Positions 23,125 to 36,500 of a stretch of DNA of 64,000 bases are shown piece by piece; positions within the stretch are counted from its first letter, which is position 1, and every line of letters begins with the position of its first letter. A model generated the notes under the pieces. It saw only the letters and a program-made list of their open reading frames with translations. It ran no database searches and was not told the DNA's origin. Source of the DNA: Ridgeia piscesae (Eukaryota > Annelida > Polychaeta > Sabellida > Siboglinidae). Location of the stretch: positions 163,501 through 227,500 of the forward strand of contig JAODUO010000639.1 in assembly GCA_025642075.2 (NCBI GenBank). Reading direction: 5' to 3'. The position numbers were made by a program, and so were the translations under genes.

Positions 23125-24477
23125 TCAGATATTATGGCAATTACGCTCTTCTTGTGAAAATAGGGTGTAGAAGGATGTCATAACTCTACGGATTACCTGC
23201 ATTACATTAACAAGATACCTACATGTTCTATGATTTGTACATTCCGCATTTATATCATCTAACATAACACATATTCAAAAACGAAGCGCGGTTTCCTTTC
23301 TTTTTGGTCATGTGACATCCTCGCAACCACATGATCAGCTGCTAAACCGCCTACCGATCGAAAAAACATAATATTAATATGTGCATAATTATTTAAACTA
23401 ATAGGCGACAATTTAAGGCGAGACGTTGTCGTTCCAACGACCGTCATTTTATAAAATCATTCACATCGGCTGTCCACATACGTTTCCTGTGACAACAACA
23501 TTACCGCTCCAAGTAACGTAGTTCATGAGATATGTGAACATTAGTGTTGGCCGCCGCCATCTTTACAAATGGCGGATTTGAATGTCGTAGAAGGTCAAAT
23601 GTAACATATTTGAAATCACTGACCCAGAAGTTGTATGTTTTGGTTCCAAAACATCTAGTCTACGTTGCAAAAGTCTTTAGATAGAGGAAATTGGTTTTTG
23701 GCGGCCATCTTTAAAATGGCTGCCAACCCCTTCCAGGGCAAAATCTAAGATGGCCCTATATCCAAATATTTGTGTAATGGTGTACTCTATGCGTGTGCCA
23801 AATTTCATGCTTGTATCATAAAACGCACAATTCGACCATATTTTGTCACATATCGGCTGCACTATAAGAAACACATGTAGTTTGATAATGGTTCTGGTGA
23901 TGGAGGTGATGGCAGTAGTAATGATGGTGCATATGACGGGGATGGGGTGATGATGTTTGATGGTGATGGTGAGGGTGATAATGTCATGACAGTGATAATC
24001 CGGCATATGGAACGAGTGACAATAAATGCTAATGAAAAAAAAAACATTCTGTGAACAATACCAAAAGTGTGACATCCTGGTCCTCTGTGTGTAGTTACGT
24101 CATCGGTCGAAGGAACATCTGAGCCGCCGACTAATACCAGGGATTCAGCGCGAACAAGAGAGTGCTATGATAGTTGGTGAGTATACCATCACAAATGTCT
24201 TGCTGCGTTGTGCATACTAAGGACCAACCGGAACTAAAGGATTCACTAGGACGAAGCCGTACGACCGAACGGGGGAGTCGGTGACTCGGTGCATAGGAAA
24301 TGTTTTATCTCACTTAATAACATTCACCTTCGTTATACCTCGCAATGTCTAGTCGTCACACGTGCCCTAAATAGTCCACGTCTTCTCGCATACCTAATTA
24401 TTACCTATACGTTCATAAACTGACACGACGTATCGGAGAAATAACCACACACGCATACGTGCACCCATACACACGTG

Positions 24478-24492
24478 CACGCACGCACGCAT

Positions 24493-24531
<39 letters not shown>

Positions 24532-24533
24532 CA
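24478..24533. repeat. (CACG)n short array
   Basis: GCACGCACGCAC runs with a single CATG interruption. A second short ACGC/CACA run lies at 24664-24712. Confidence 0.9.
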
Positions 24534-24743
24534 TCAGCTGTTCGGTATGTGTTGCTAACTTATTCATATTTACCCATTTACACACAAAAAAGTGCATTAT
24601 AAACTGGAGAAAGCGACAGGGCTATCATGTCTCAAACCCGTGCGATCTTTTGATTTGACCGACACGCACACACGCACGCACGCACGCACCCACGCACATA
24701 CACACACATATATTTGTATGTATATATATTTAGTTATTTATAT

Positions 24744-24790
<47 letters not shown>

Positions 24791-24815
24791 CATCTGACGA
24801 CCATATATATATATA

Positions 24816-24861
<46 letters not shown>

Positions 24862-24879
24862 TATATATATGTAATAAAC

Positions 24880-24957
<78 letters not shown>

Positions 24958-24995
24958 ATATATATATTAAAAAGTCAATTAACATTTTATTCAAA

Positions 24996-25064
<69 letters not shown>
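24744..25064. repeat. (TA)n tracts broken by short unique islands
   Basis: Four long TA runs (24750-24783, 24806-24870, 24883-24952, 25003-25064). The last ends only 8 bases before the candidate acceptor at 25072. Confidence 0.95.
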
Positions 25065-25066
<2 letters not shown>

Positions 25067-25072
25067 TGGTAG

Positions 25073-25182
25073 TTTGTACCGAGGAGGCGCCCCTGCTGTT
25101 GACGCCGACGCCCAAGTCGCCTACGAAGTTAGAGAGCCGTCAGTCCAATCAATCAAAGCCGTTCTACATCGAGGATACACAT
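25073..25182 (+). CDS. Candidate exon, Pro/Ser/Thr-rich linker of the transposase-like gene
   Basis: The frame reads TEEAPLLLTPTPKSPTKLE and continues to FYIEDTH, ending in phase 0 at GTATGA. The start is either 25073 (after GGTGGTAG, phase 1) or 25084 (after ACCGAG, phase 0). The two starts fit the two possible frames of the 19498 exon. Codon choice (CTG, CCG, ACG, AAG) differs sharply from the AT-rich surroundings, which supports a real exon. Unspliced, the frame stops two codons later. Confidence 0.5.
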
Positions 25183-26430
25183 GTATGAGTCGATGTGACA
25201 GTCGTCATCTCATGTCCATATAATCATGTCTTTGTTAACGTATTCACGAAGCAACTGGGATTTTCGTTGTCAGATCGCCTGTCTCAGTACGCCGTTGCTT
25301 AACATAAGGTCTTAACATTACTAGAAAAAAAATGGAATATATCTGTAACTGGATCGTTGATCTGCGAAAAAAGTTATGTTCATGATCTCCAGGGTGCAGT
25401 GTAGGACCTACACGACCTGGGGAAAGAAAGGCTCTGCATTTGTTAGGCCTTACCACAGATTAGGGTAGAGACGCTGATTGGCTCTCAGGCCAACTACGAA
25501 ATAAAAATTAAAATAACGATATACTTTTACAAGATAATGATATCCTATGAAAAGTATTCAACACAAAAATAAGTAAAAATTCAAATTTACAGTTGTTTAT
25601 AAAATAAGAATTACGGCAGGATTAACCAGTATCCGTGAGGTGGCAGCATTGTTTAGCCCCACACGAATAACATATAAATTAAATAAGGTTATCTTGTTAT
25701 CAAATAATGCTCTATTATAAAAAAAACTATTCAAAATTAAACTTATATTAATACAAAATAAATAGAAATACAAATTTGCAGTTGTTGATAAAAATATAAA
25801 TTACGGCAGGATTAACCAGTGACCGTGATGTGGTAGCATTGTATAGATCACGCGGATAAACAAACAAAAGCCGCCTAAGTAACCAGACTGTCTTCTCGGC
25901 GTAGTTCCGCAGCCGACCGACAGTCGGTTAAGCGAGACTAAGCGTTAAACCAGATTAGTTTAGACTAGGAAGTGCAGTAGTGCGCCAAGAGGCCACTGAT
26001 GGAACTGCTGATTGGACGGATATTTTTAATTCCACCAGATGTCTCCACTTCCTAATCTAAACAAGGCTTGTCTAACTTGGCTCCTTGCCTCGTCTACATG
26101 CGTAGTTTGGAGTTGTCACACAGACGTTAAGTACTTCACTTTAAATAGGTGATTTAATGGTGTTTTTAAAAACTTATTCGATAACAAATATACACTATTA
26201 CCCGTCGTAAGGCTTATATCAGAATCGTGCTGACTAAAAAACATGATGACAAAATTTATATTAACACACGTTTTGAAGACCGTTAGTGTTGTTTCATAAT
26301 CCCAGTTGATTTCGTGTTCAACTAGCAGGCCCAAAATGATTAATTATGTATTGTTTCCCGTAGAGATGATCGAAGCTATAGACGATGAAAGCCATAATCA
26401 GCATCACAAAAAAATGAATTGCACTTACAG

Positions 26431-26535
26431 CCAAAGAAATCGTGGGCTAGCTTGGGATATACAATGTCAACGGGAGAAATTCCCACAACACGAACGGCAG
26501 ACAACTTATTAGAATCGTCCAATGACGAGAAAAAG
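26431..26535 (+). CDS. Candidate internal exon of the transposase-like gene, 35 codons
   Basis: Bounded by GCACTTACAG and AAAAAG|GTAGGT, phase 0 at both ends. It encodes PKKSWASLGYTMSTGEIPTT and ends ESSNDEKK. The frame has a stop at 26386, so it cannot extend far upstream. It fits the flanking exons in phase. Confidence 0.5.
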
Positions 26536-26558
26536 GTAGGTCACATGAGTTAAAATAG

Positions 26559-26789
<231 letters not shown>

Positions 26790-26913
26790 TAATTTAGAAG
26801 AAGAAGTTTATGTTGATTTGACGTTTGTCAGCAGCCAACATTTCTTTCGTAACTACCTTTCCGTGAACGGCGTCATAGACACGTGTCCCAGCTTTTAGTT
26901 CTGTCGGTGACAG

Positions 26914-27102
26914 CCCAACAGACGTCAACGCCATACCAAGCAACAGAGACGAAACGGAGCGTCGAAGGAGAGAAAAGACGACACCAGCGATGATGGCGGC
27001 TTCGAGTTGGCGGATGAAGAAAACTTGGTTAAGGAACAGAACGCCCACTACAGCAGCGCCATCTCAGACCAAACGCTCGAATACTCAGAGGACGAATACG
27101 AG
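26914..27102 (+). CDS. Candidate internal exon, basic then acidic segment, 63 codons
   Basis: Begins after CTGTCGGTGACAG in phase 0 and ends at GAG|GTGATG in phase 0. Earlier starts are blocked by in-frame TAG at 26896 and TGA at 26908. It encodes a basic stretch (NRRQRHTKQQRR), then an acidic one (DDTSDDGGFELADEEN, YSEDEYE). This joins without a gap to PTETQHEDAENSLADRT at 29395, keeping the acidic character. The opposite-strand 84-codon frame is taken as a shadow. Confidence 0.55.
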
Positions 27103-27126
27103 GTGATGTATTCAAAACAATACATG

Positions 27127-27128
<2 letters not shown>

Positions 27129-27169
<41 letters not shown>

Positions 27170-27240
27170 GGTGTGCGTGTGCGCGTGTGCGCGTGTGCGC
27201 GTGTGCGCGTGTGAGCGCGTCGCGTGTGCGCGTGGTTTTA

Positions 27241-27307
<67 letters not shown>

Positions 27308-27945
27308 ATATTATATATTATATATTATATATTATATATTATATATTATATATTATATATTATATATTATATATTATATATTATATATTATATATTATAT
27401 ATTATATATTATATATTATATATTATATATTATATATTATATATTACATATTACATATTACATATTACATATTTATTAAAATTATAAAATTATATATTAT
27501 ATATTATATATTATATATTACATATTACATATTACATATTACATATTACATATTACATATTACATATTATATATTATATATTATATATTATATATTATAT
27601 ATTATATATTATATATTATATATTATATATTACATATTACATATTACATATTACATATTACATATTATATATTATATATTATATATTATATATTATATAT
27701 TATAAAATTATAAAATTATTATAAATTTTATATTATATTTAAAATTTTATATTATATATTATATATTATATATTATATATTATATATTATATATTATATA
27801 TTATATATTATATATTATATATTATATATTATATATTATATATTATATATTATATATTATATATTTTATATATATATTTTATATATAAAAAATATATATA
27901 TATATATATATAATATATTTTTATGTGTGTGTGTGTGTGTGTGTG
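27129..27945. repeat. (TA)n, (GTGCGC)n and 7-bp ATTATAT/ATTACAT satellite tract
   Basis: TA at 27129-27166, GTGCGC at 27172-27230, TA at 27247-27310, then more than 80 heptamers of ATTATAT to about 27865, with blocks of the ATTACAT variant at 27444-27470, 27517-27567 and 27627-27665. It ends with TA and TG runs (27890-27950). It fills the intron after exon 27102. Confidence 0.95.
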
Positions 27946-28085
27946 TGTGTGATGTTTCTTAAGATTCAATGTATGCTTTATAATAGGTTATATGTGTATG
28001 CGCGTACAATAATAAAAAGATAAGAACGCCACGAATAATGTTATTTTGTCATCAATATAATGAACATACATAAATACACGATCCC

Positions 28086-28215
28086 ATTGTCGTGTGGCAT
28101 TAGACTCATTTGTTGGAAACACCGTGGTTTGTACTGCACCTGGCAACATCATTGTCGTGTGGCATTAGACTCATTTGTTGGAAACACCGTGGTTTGTACT
28201 GCACCTGGCAACATC
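28086..28215. repeat. 65-bp perfect tandem duplication
   Basis: ATTGTCGTGTGGCATTAGAC to GCACCTGGCAACATC occurs twice back to back without mismatch. It is intronic. The rest of 27950-29394 shows no supported exon; a 131-codon pyrimidine-rich ORF at 28771 is unconvincing. Confidence 0.95.
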
Positions 28216-29394
28216 AGTGTATCCGATGATGTACCTACCACTGAAGTCAGCGACAGTTACTGTAAAAATAACTGAAGAGCAAGTTGCCAATCACGATTGT
28301 TACGGTGTCTTCGTCCGCTGACCGATAACGTCCTATCTTCTGACCCATGCCTTTCACGTTAGCGGGTCCTCTGACATTTGTCTATTCAACCCGATGCACT
28401 AGTCTCGTACACCGCCACGCAATGTACGACTACAATCGCCAAATGTCACAGGACAATTTATCGATGCTCGAAATAACACATGACGTCAACTGTAGTGACG
28501 TTCGTGTGGTCTGTTGCCACGCTCGCATCTGCAATCCAACAAGTCACCTTTCTAGAAGACGTACGTGTTATGTGTGTTCATTCTGATGTTAACGCGAGAC
28601 GGTCCGTATTCGTCAGCAACTTGACCACATTCTACGAGACAGCTGTAACTTGACCACACACTCCGAGACAGCCGTCAAACGGTTCAGATTCTGATTTGCG
28701 TAAATATTGTGGTCTAGAAATATTTCGATTTACCTGTTCATGAAACGTCAGTGTGCAAAACTCCTAGCTAGTGTGTACCAACAATATGGTCACTTCTCCA
28801 TCTAATGTTGTTCTCTTGTTGGCCCTGACGTCAGCGGCGAGGTTGGCCGTGGTTACTGTCGTCTTTTCTTCGTCATTTCTTTCCTCACTTTTCTCTCACT
28901 GCGTTCTCTATCAACAGTCGCCAATTCCTGTCTTTTGCTGTTGTTCCCCATTCTCCACCCACTCTGTCCAGTTACTCTTAACGCAGTCTTCCCTTCCCAT
29001 TCTCAGTCTTCCTCGCCTCCTTTCTCCCTCCACTTTCTGGGCATCTGATCTCTTTGTATCAAGTTTGTCATCGTCCATTCTTTCCACCATGACCGGCTCA
29101 TTTCAACCTACTCCTCGCCAATTTCTTCTTAAAGCTTTCCTTCACTCTAACCTCCACCTAATATAAACCCGAAATAAAGTTCCTTATAAAGCCCGCGAAC
29201 CTAGGAAACACTGGTGGCATCGCGCACGTATTGCCAACCGATTTATTTTGTACATATGAATTTAGTCTAATTACTATTTACCGCAGCGTCCTGTATCGTA
29301 CCTCACCACGCTAAGTGATTTGCTACAAGTTGAGCACAGTCGTTATACTTACTCTATGGACAAAGTGGTGTACCTTTCATGTCCACCTGTGTAG

Positions 29395-29733
29395 CCGACG
29401 GAGACACAACACGAGGACGCCGAAAACTCGCTTGCCGACCGCACTTTGCTGTTCGACGGCGCCAAACTGACCCACGGCCAGGCGCTGCTTCTCACCACTG
29501 CCTTCATCCTACGCCACCGTATCTCGGGACTCGGCATGAAGGACCTCATTGAGCTGGTGAATGCCCTCGTGCCGCACTGCCTGCCGTCGTCCAAGCACTA
29601 CTGGGACAAGCATCTGCCGGCGGCGGCGGGCCAGGTGGACGTGCACTACTACTGCAAGAGTTGCATGGCGTACCTCGGCAAGCTCCCCGCCGACCAATGT
29701 CCGCAGTGTGGCTATGCCGTCGACCCAGCCCAG
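29395..29733 (+). CDS. Transposase-like exon with zinc knuckle
   Basis: 113 codons, phase 0 at both ends. The N-terminal part is acidic and leads into a helical region (LTHGQALLLTTAFILRHRIS), then the HYYCKSCMAYLG...CPQCGY knuckle that precedes the catalytic fold in this family. Confidence 0.8.
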
Positions 29734-29949
29734 GTGAGCGCAAGCAGAGGCCGTGGCGCGCTGTCGAGTTGGTGCCTTGGTGGCGTGGCGTGTCGTTGAT
29801 TGTCATGGTATGGTGTATTTCTAAGAATTGACGTTTGTAGCGTGTCATAGATAGTTCAACCCCTAACCCAGCCATCAACAGGTTTAAACATAAACATACA
29901 CACACACACACGCACGACGCACGCACGCACACACGCACGCACGCACGTA

Positions 29950-29981
<32 letters not shown>

Positions 29982-30042
29982 CTCTCTCTCTCCCTCCCTC
30001 CCCTCCCCCTCCCTCCCTCTCTCACTCACTCACTCTCCTCTA

Positions 30043-30089
<47 letters not shown>

Positions 30090-30524
30090 CATTATTTTTT
30101 CTTTACTTTTACTTCATATATTCACCCCTCCCACTCTCCATTTTCATCATACTCACTCCCCTCCGCCCCCCACCGCACCCGCACGTACGTACCCGCAGGC
30201 CACGCCCATGCACCTCTCTCTCTTCCTCCCTCCCTCCTCCCTCCCTCCCTCTCCTTCTCTCTATATATATATATTATATTATATATATATAAAATATATA
30301 TATATATAAGAGAAGAAGAGAGAGAGAGAGAGAGGAGAGAGAGGGAGGAGAGGGGGGGAGGGAGGGAGGGAGGGAGGGAGGGAGGAGAGGGAGGGAGGGA
30401 GGGAGGGAGGGAGGAGAGGAGGGGGGGAGAGAGGGAGGGGGAGAGGAGGAGGGAGGAGGGAGGGAGGAGGGAGGGAGGGAGGGAGGGAGGAGGGAGGGAG
30501 GGGAGGAGTGTGTGCGTGTATATA

Positions 30525-30572
<48 letters not shown>

Positions 30573-33500
30573 GCGTTCTGCATTCAACACTCTGCACTGT
30601 TCCGTTCCACACAGAACATGCGCACGGGCAGCTACTTCCTGGTGGCGCCACTGGCAAACCAGCTGCGCGCGCTGTTGGAGAACGAGCACGTGTACCGCCA
30701 ACTGCGCAACCGCAACGAGCACAGCCACAAGGCGATCACGGACGTATGCTGCGGCAAACTCTACTCTCGCGACGAACTCTCGAACCTGCTCTCGCACCGC
30801 GAGAACATCACGCTGTCGTGGTTCTTCGGCGGCGCGCCGGGCTTCAAGTCGGGCAACTACACCGTGTGGCCGATCTTCTGCACCGTCAACGAGCTGCCGT
30901 ACGAGACACGCCGAACCAACCCGCTCTTGTTCGCGCTCTGGTTCGGGGTCGAGCCTGTCGTCGACACTTTCTTCGACCCGTTCGTCGCCGAGATGACGAG
31001 CCTCTCGTCCGTCGGCTTCACGTGGCACGACCACACGGGCAAGAAGCACGTGACGAAGGCCATCGCCGTTGTGTGCTCGTGCGATGCCACGCACCGCGCC
31101 GCGCTGCAGAATTTCAATCCGCCATCTTGTATCTACGGCTGCTCCTTCTGCAAGAACCCAGGCACCAAGGTGAGACGTCGGCGCCTTTCTGTTCTTGTAG
31201 TCATTTACTTACGCTATATCATCATTATCGTTGTTCAGCCGTAGTGTCCAATGGTTGGGCTAAAGCCTCAGCATGCTGCTTCCTTGTATGTTTATATTGC
31301 GCAATCCTCGGCCAGATGATACCCTTCCAGTAGTCATCTAGTTCGTTTCTTCTTCTAGGTTCTAGATCGTTTCCCTTCTTATATATATCAAATTAAATTC
31401 AAGTTGGCTACTGTTACAAACCGTACTCTTTCTACTCAACAACCGGCATACTGAGATAATCTGCTACATTTCTCTGATATATCTAGGACCCTTAAAGCAT
31501 CCGTTTCCAAACACCGTTTTGTTCCTAAAACGAAGCTCAATATTGGCAAACGTGCTTTTTCTTTAGCTGCACCAACAATCTAGAATCAAAACTATATTAC
31601 AATGGAATATACTGATACTATAGCCACCTTTCGTAAGAAACTCAAAAACGTATTTATTTGAAATTGCTTTTCTCCCATAATGTTTCCGCGGCTTTGTTCA
31701 CTTTGATGTTATCAAGTGCCAACTTAATGTCACTCACGCTAATGGTGAATTTAACTGGCAGTGGTTCTTTAATGTCAAAGATAGGGTGTGTAGCTCGTAG
31801 GCTTGGCAAGTCTTCACTCACCGACACGAACATGCATTCATACGGTTGACTAGACTGTCCATATTTCTACCAGTGAATGTATTTGCCAAACCCAGCTTCT
31901 CATTTTGATCGCCTGGTAAGTTACCCAAGAGTGTCTTCATCTGTTTCCACCAATCCCGTGATCCTGTTGCTTCTATTGATGCAATTTTGGATTGCTACAA
32001 TTGGTGTCTTAATTTCGGCGCTGCATGATTTATTATTACCAGACCACAGAACAGAAAATCAAATAGATCATATCTGCATAGGACGGAAGTTCAGAAGATC
32101 AATGCAGGATGTGAGAGTGCAGAGAGGGGCAGATGCAGCCTCAGACCACCATCTAGTGCTGGCCAGAATGAAGATGAAGCTAAAGAAGAGAGAAGTCAAG
32201 AGGAGCACCAGAACGCAGTACAATGTGGACTTCCTAAAGGACAGGCTGACAACAGAGACCTTCCGACTTACAGTCAGAAACAAATATGAAGCCCTACAAG
32301 ATCTTCTTGACGAAGGAAACATGGACATAGACACACAATGGCAACAGATCAAGGAGATGTGGACCAGTTCTGGGAAAGAAGAAATACCAACAAAAAGACT
32401 GGATTTCTGCAGACACTCTCAACAAAGTGCAAGTGAGGAAGGAAAAGAAAGGTGCAATTAACAACAGCCGAACGAGAGCAGCAAAAGCAACAGCCCAGGA
32501 AGAGTACACAGAGGCAAATAGAGCAGTCAAGAACAGCGTAAAAACAGACAAGGCAAACTTCATTGAAGACCTAGCCAAGGAAGCAGAGGATGCATCAGCC
32601 CAAGGAAACATGAAACAACTGTATGAAATAACAAGAAAATTAGCAGGAAAGTACAAGCGTACCGACAGACCTATCAAAGATAAGAATGGCAATGTACTTA
32701 CCAGTGACGAAGACCAGTTGAAGAGATGGAGGGAACATTTTGAAGAACTGCTAAACCGGCCACCACCCCAGAATTCTCCAGACATCACACCAGCTGAAGA
32801 AGTACTCCAGATAAACTGCGAAAGACCAAATAAGGCAGAGATTGAGAAAGCCATCCATCACATGACGAGAGGGAAAGCTTCAGGCCCAGACAAAATTCCT
32901 GCCGAGGCAATCAAGGCTGACATAGAGACCTCCACAGAGATACTGCATGATCTATTGGGGAAGATATGGGAGCAAGAAGAAATACCAACTGAATGGAAAG
33001 AAGGATACCTCGTGAAGCTCCCAAAGAAAGGAGATATGCAAGATTGTAATAACTACAGAGGGATAATGCTCCTATCAGTACCCGGAAAGGTCCTCAACAG
33101 AGTCATCTTGGACAGACTGAAGACAGGGGTGGATGCCAAGCTCAGAGACCACCAAGCTGGCTTCCGCAAAGACAGATCATGCACCGACCAAATAGCAACA
33201 CTGCGAATCATTGTTGAACAATCCATGGAATGGGACTCATCCCTGTACATAAACTTTGTAGACAACGAGAAGGCATTTGATAGCCTCGACAGAGATACAC
33301 TGTGGAAGCTTCTACAGCACTACGGGATACCGAATAAACTTATATCTCTGATAAGAAATAGTTACGAAGATATGGCATGCAGGGTCATTCATGCAGGACA
33401 ACTTACAGACTCCTTCATGGTGAAGACAGGAGTGAGGCAAGGATGTCTTCTGTCACCATTCTTATTCCTGCTCGCCATAGACTGGATCATGAAAAAGACT

Positions 33501-36500
33501 ACAAAATATAGAAGAAATGGGATCCAGTGGACACCTTGGAGCCAGTTGGAGGACCTGGACTTTGCGGATGACCTCGCTCTCCTCTCACACAGCCATCAAC
33601 AAATGCAGGAAAAAACAGAGCTACTAAACACAGTGTCAACACAGCTAGGACTCAACATCAACAGAAGCAAGACAAGGATTATGAAAGCCAACACAAAGAA
33701 CAACAACCCCATTACAATGAACGGAGAGTCACTGGAAGAGACAGACTCATTCACATACCTGGGCAGTACAATCAACAAACATGGAGGCACAGCAGAAGAC
33801 GTCAAAGCAAGGATACAGAAAGCAAGAGTTGCATTCATCATGTTGAGAAAAATTTGGAGAGCAAAACAAATTAAAACTAACACCAAACTGAGAATATTCA
33901 ATTCAAATGTCAAGGCAGTTTTACTCTATGGATCGGAGACATGGCGAAGTACACAGAAGACATTAAAAAGAATACAGACCTTCATCAACAAATGCCTGCG
34001 TAGAATCCTACACCTGAAGTGGACAGACAATATATCCAACACTACACTCTGGAAAATGACCAAGCAACTACCCATAGAAAATGAAATAAAGAAGAGAAAA
34101 TGGAGGTGGATAGGACATACACTCAGGAAACCACCAAACACCATCACCCGTCAAGCCATCACATGGAACCCCCCAGGGAAGAGACGAAGAGGTAGGCCAC
34201 GAAACACCTGGCAAAGAGACACAGAAAAAGAAACGAAGGAGATGGGATACACCAGGAGAGAAATGGAGAAGATGGCCACGGACAGAAAACGGTGGCGTTC
34301 CTTGGTCGATGGCCTATGCTCCCAGCGAGCAATCAGGCATAAGTAAGAAGTAAGTATGATTTATTTGATTACGGAATCTTTTTGCCCGTTCCACGTCACC
34401 CACCATGCGTGCACGTTGCCTCTGCCTAATCAGGTGGCGGAAGCCATCGGTGACCCATGGTTTATCTGTGCTGTGACGTGATACAGTCTTGAACGGACAA
34501 CATATCTAGTAAATGGTCCATAGGCATGTCGGCTGCGTTAAGCTTTCCAGGTTCTATGATAGTCTATCTATCGTCGTTATAGTTTGCTTCATCTCGTGGA
34601 GTTGCAACTTGTTGGATTAGAGTAGTTAGTTAGAGCAGTCTTTTCGTTTCTAGTGGCTTCATTTGTATTGCATTGATCCTCCACCAGCTGAATGTATTCC
34701 TCATTGTTGTCGTTCAGCTGTATCAATGTCGCCTCCAATTTTGATAAGTGTTCACCAGTTGCAGAAAGTACCCGGCACTGTTTGGCATGATGGCAGCTCC
34801 ACAAGCCAACAGCCTCATCTCGCTCTTCTCCAATGCATTCGTAATGCACCCACAGCTGACACAGGTGGCATTGCATCATGCTGTCGGTTTTTCTGCCTTT
34901 GTGTTTGCACTGTGGTACGCAAAATGATGTTTGCCTTTTCTGTTCTCCCCTTCGCCTTCGTTCTGTTTTAATAGGTGGACCTGCTGAAACGGACAACTGT
35001 GTTGATGTATGGAGTGGTGAAAATGTTAGTTTGGCGAACATGATGTATGTGGCCCTGAGTTCAGTGTCGTCAACACAACTGTCGCTCTCTGGCGTTGTGT
35101 CGCCTGCCGTGCTGAACAACGTTTCCACCCATCGTCTCGTAGTCATACTGCGTCATCTCCCACTAGGTGGCCCTCGCAGCGGGATGATCCGCTTAGCACG
35201 AGTCAAGTTCATCGTCAATACACCCCTGCACCACTGATGCGTGACGGTCGGCAAGACGAACCAGTAGTCAGCCAAGCGTGACTTAGGCCTACCCTACTGG
35301 CTACTCTTTTGATTGAGAAATCACCACCCATTGGGCGATATGTGGTGGAATATTCATAGTCTCTTCACAATTTACGTTAAAAGTATATCTAAAAGTATCT
35401 TTAGAAGACAACCTATATCTGCAACTGGCCTGGGTCTGGTGAACTTGACCTCAGTCGTTATTCTGTCACGCAAGATAGACTGCGGTTAAGGCTAAGTGTA
35501 CACAAACCACGCCTACAACCTACTCGTCGTGTGGTTGTATTCATTTAAACTCAGTATAGTACACAGAGTTTTATATTCTCACTGAATCCCTTTTCATTAC
35601 AAGTTGGGAAACGAAAGAATCTTTTTTGTTTCCCAAAGTATCCCATTAAATAGGTGTTGTCATTGTTGTTTGGTTATTATTCGTTTATTTGTTGTTGTTG
35701 CTGCTGTTGCTGTTGCTGCTGCTGCTGCTGATGATGATGACGATGATGATGATGATGCTGTTATTATTGTGTCGTTGACATCGTAGTCTTCGTGATGTTG
35801 TCGTCGTGAAAATGTCATTGTTGTGACTGTTTATTCAACTAATGTAGGCCACACGTCATTTTCATACTATACGACCGTTGGTAGTAACACGATATATTCG
35901 ACATATTCGCCAACTAGCGACTGCAAAAAGCGGTAATCTGTTATTGAAAATAAAAGATATTCAGTTGCGCTAGTCTTGTTTTTGATTGATGTAACTATAC
36001 ATAATAGTTATGGAAACTCTTTTGCGTACCTGTGTGTGTGCTCGTGTGCCCGCAAGGCTGTGTAAATGTGCTCGTGCGCTCGTACAGCTGTGTATATGTG
36101 TGCTAATGTACCGCAAGGCTGTGTACGTGTGTGCTCGTGTGCCCACAAGGCTGTGTACGTGTGTGATCGTGTGCCCACAAGGCTGTGTACGTGTGTGCTC
36201 GTGTGCCCAAAGGGCTGTGTACGTTTGTGATCGTGTGCCCAAAAGGCTGTATACGTGTGTGCTCGTGTGCCCAAAAGGCTGTGTACGTGTGTGCTCGTGT
36301 GCCCACAAGGCTGTCTACGTTGGTGCGTGCGCTCGGGCGTGTGTTTGCGTGCGTGTTTTGTGACATACGCTAAGACGAACTAACACGAAACTCTGTCACG
36401 TGACCAGATGGGCAACAGGCGCCTGTACCCGATGGAGGAGATGATGCCAGAGCGGCGGACGCACGACGACACGGCGACCAACAGCAAGTACGCAGTCGAC

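Larger units (their letters stand above)
19811..23866 (-). mobile_element. DNA transposon with long terminal inverted repeats, Academ-like (XPG/FEN nuclease)
   Basis: The left end (from 19811) and the reverse complement of the right end (to 23866) share GCAGCCGATATGTG-like tips, GAATTGTGCGTTTTATGATA, GAAATTTGGCACA and ATATTTGGATATAGGGCCAT over about 170 bp, with indels. The body holds a broken transposase on the minus strand. The predicted nuclease core and the Cys-rich N-terminal part point to the Academ superfamily, which pairs an XPG-like nuclease with a Cys8 zinc finger. The superfamily name is inference. A target-site duplication was not resolved. It lies between candidate exons at 19593 and 25073. 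Confidence 0.8.

Noticed and set aside
24394..24597. Cys/Ala/Arg repeat ORFs around the CACG tracts
   Set aside because: Artefacts of the tetranucleotide repeats.
26794..27048. 84-codon minus-strand ORF with a hydrophobic stretch
   Set aside because: The plus-strand exon 26914-27102 has phase-matched neighbours and good borders; the minus frame has none.
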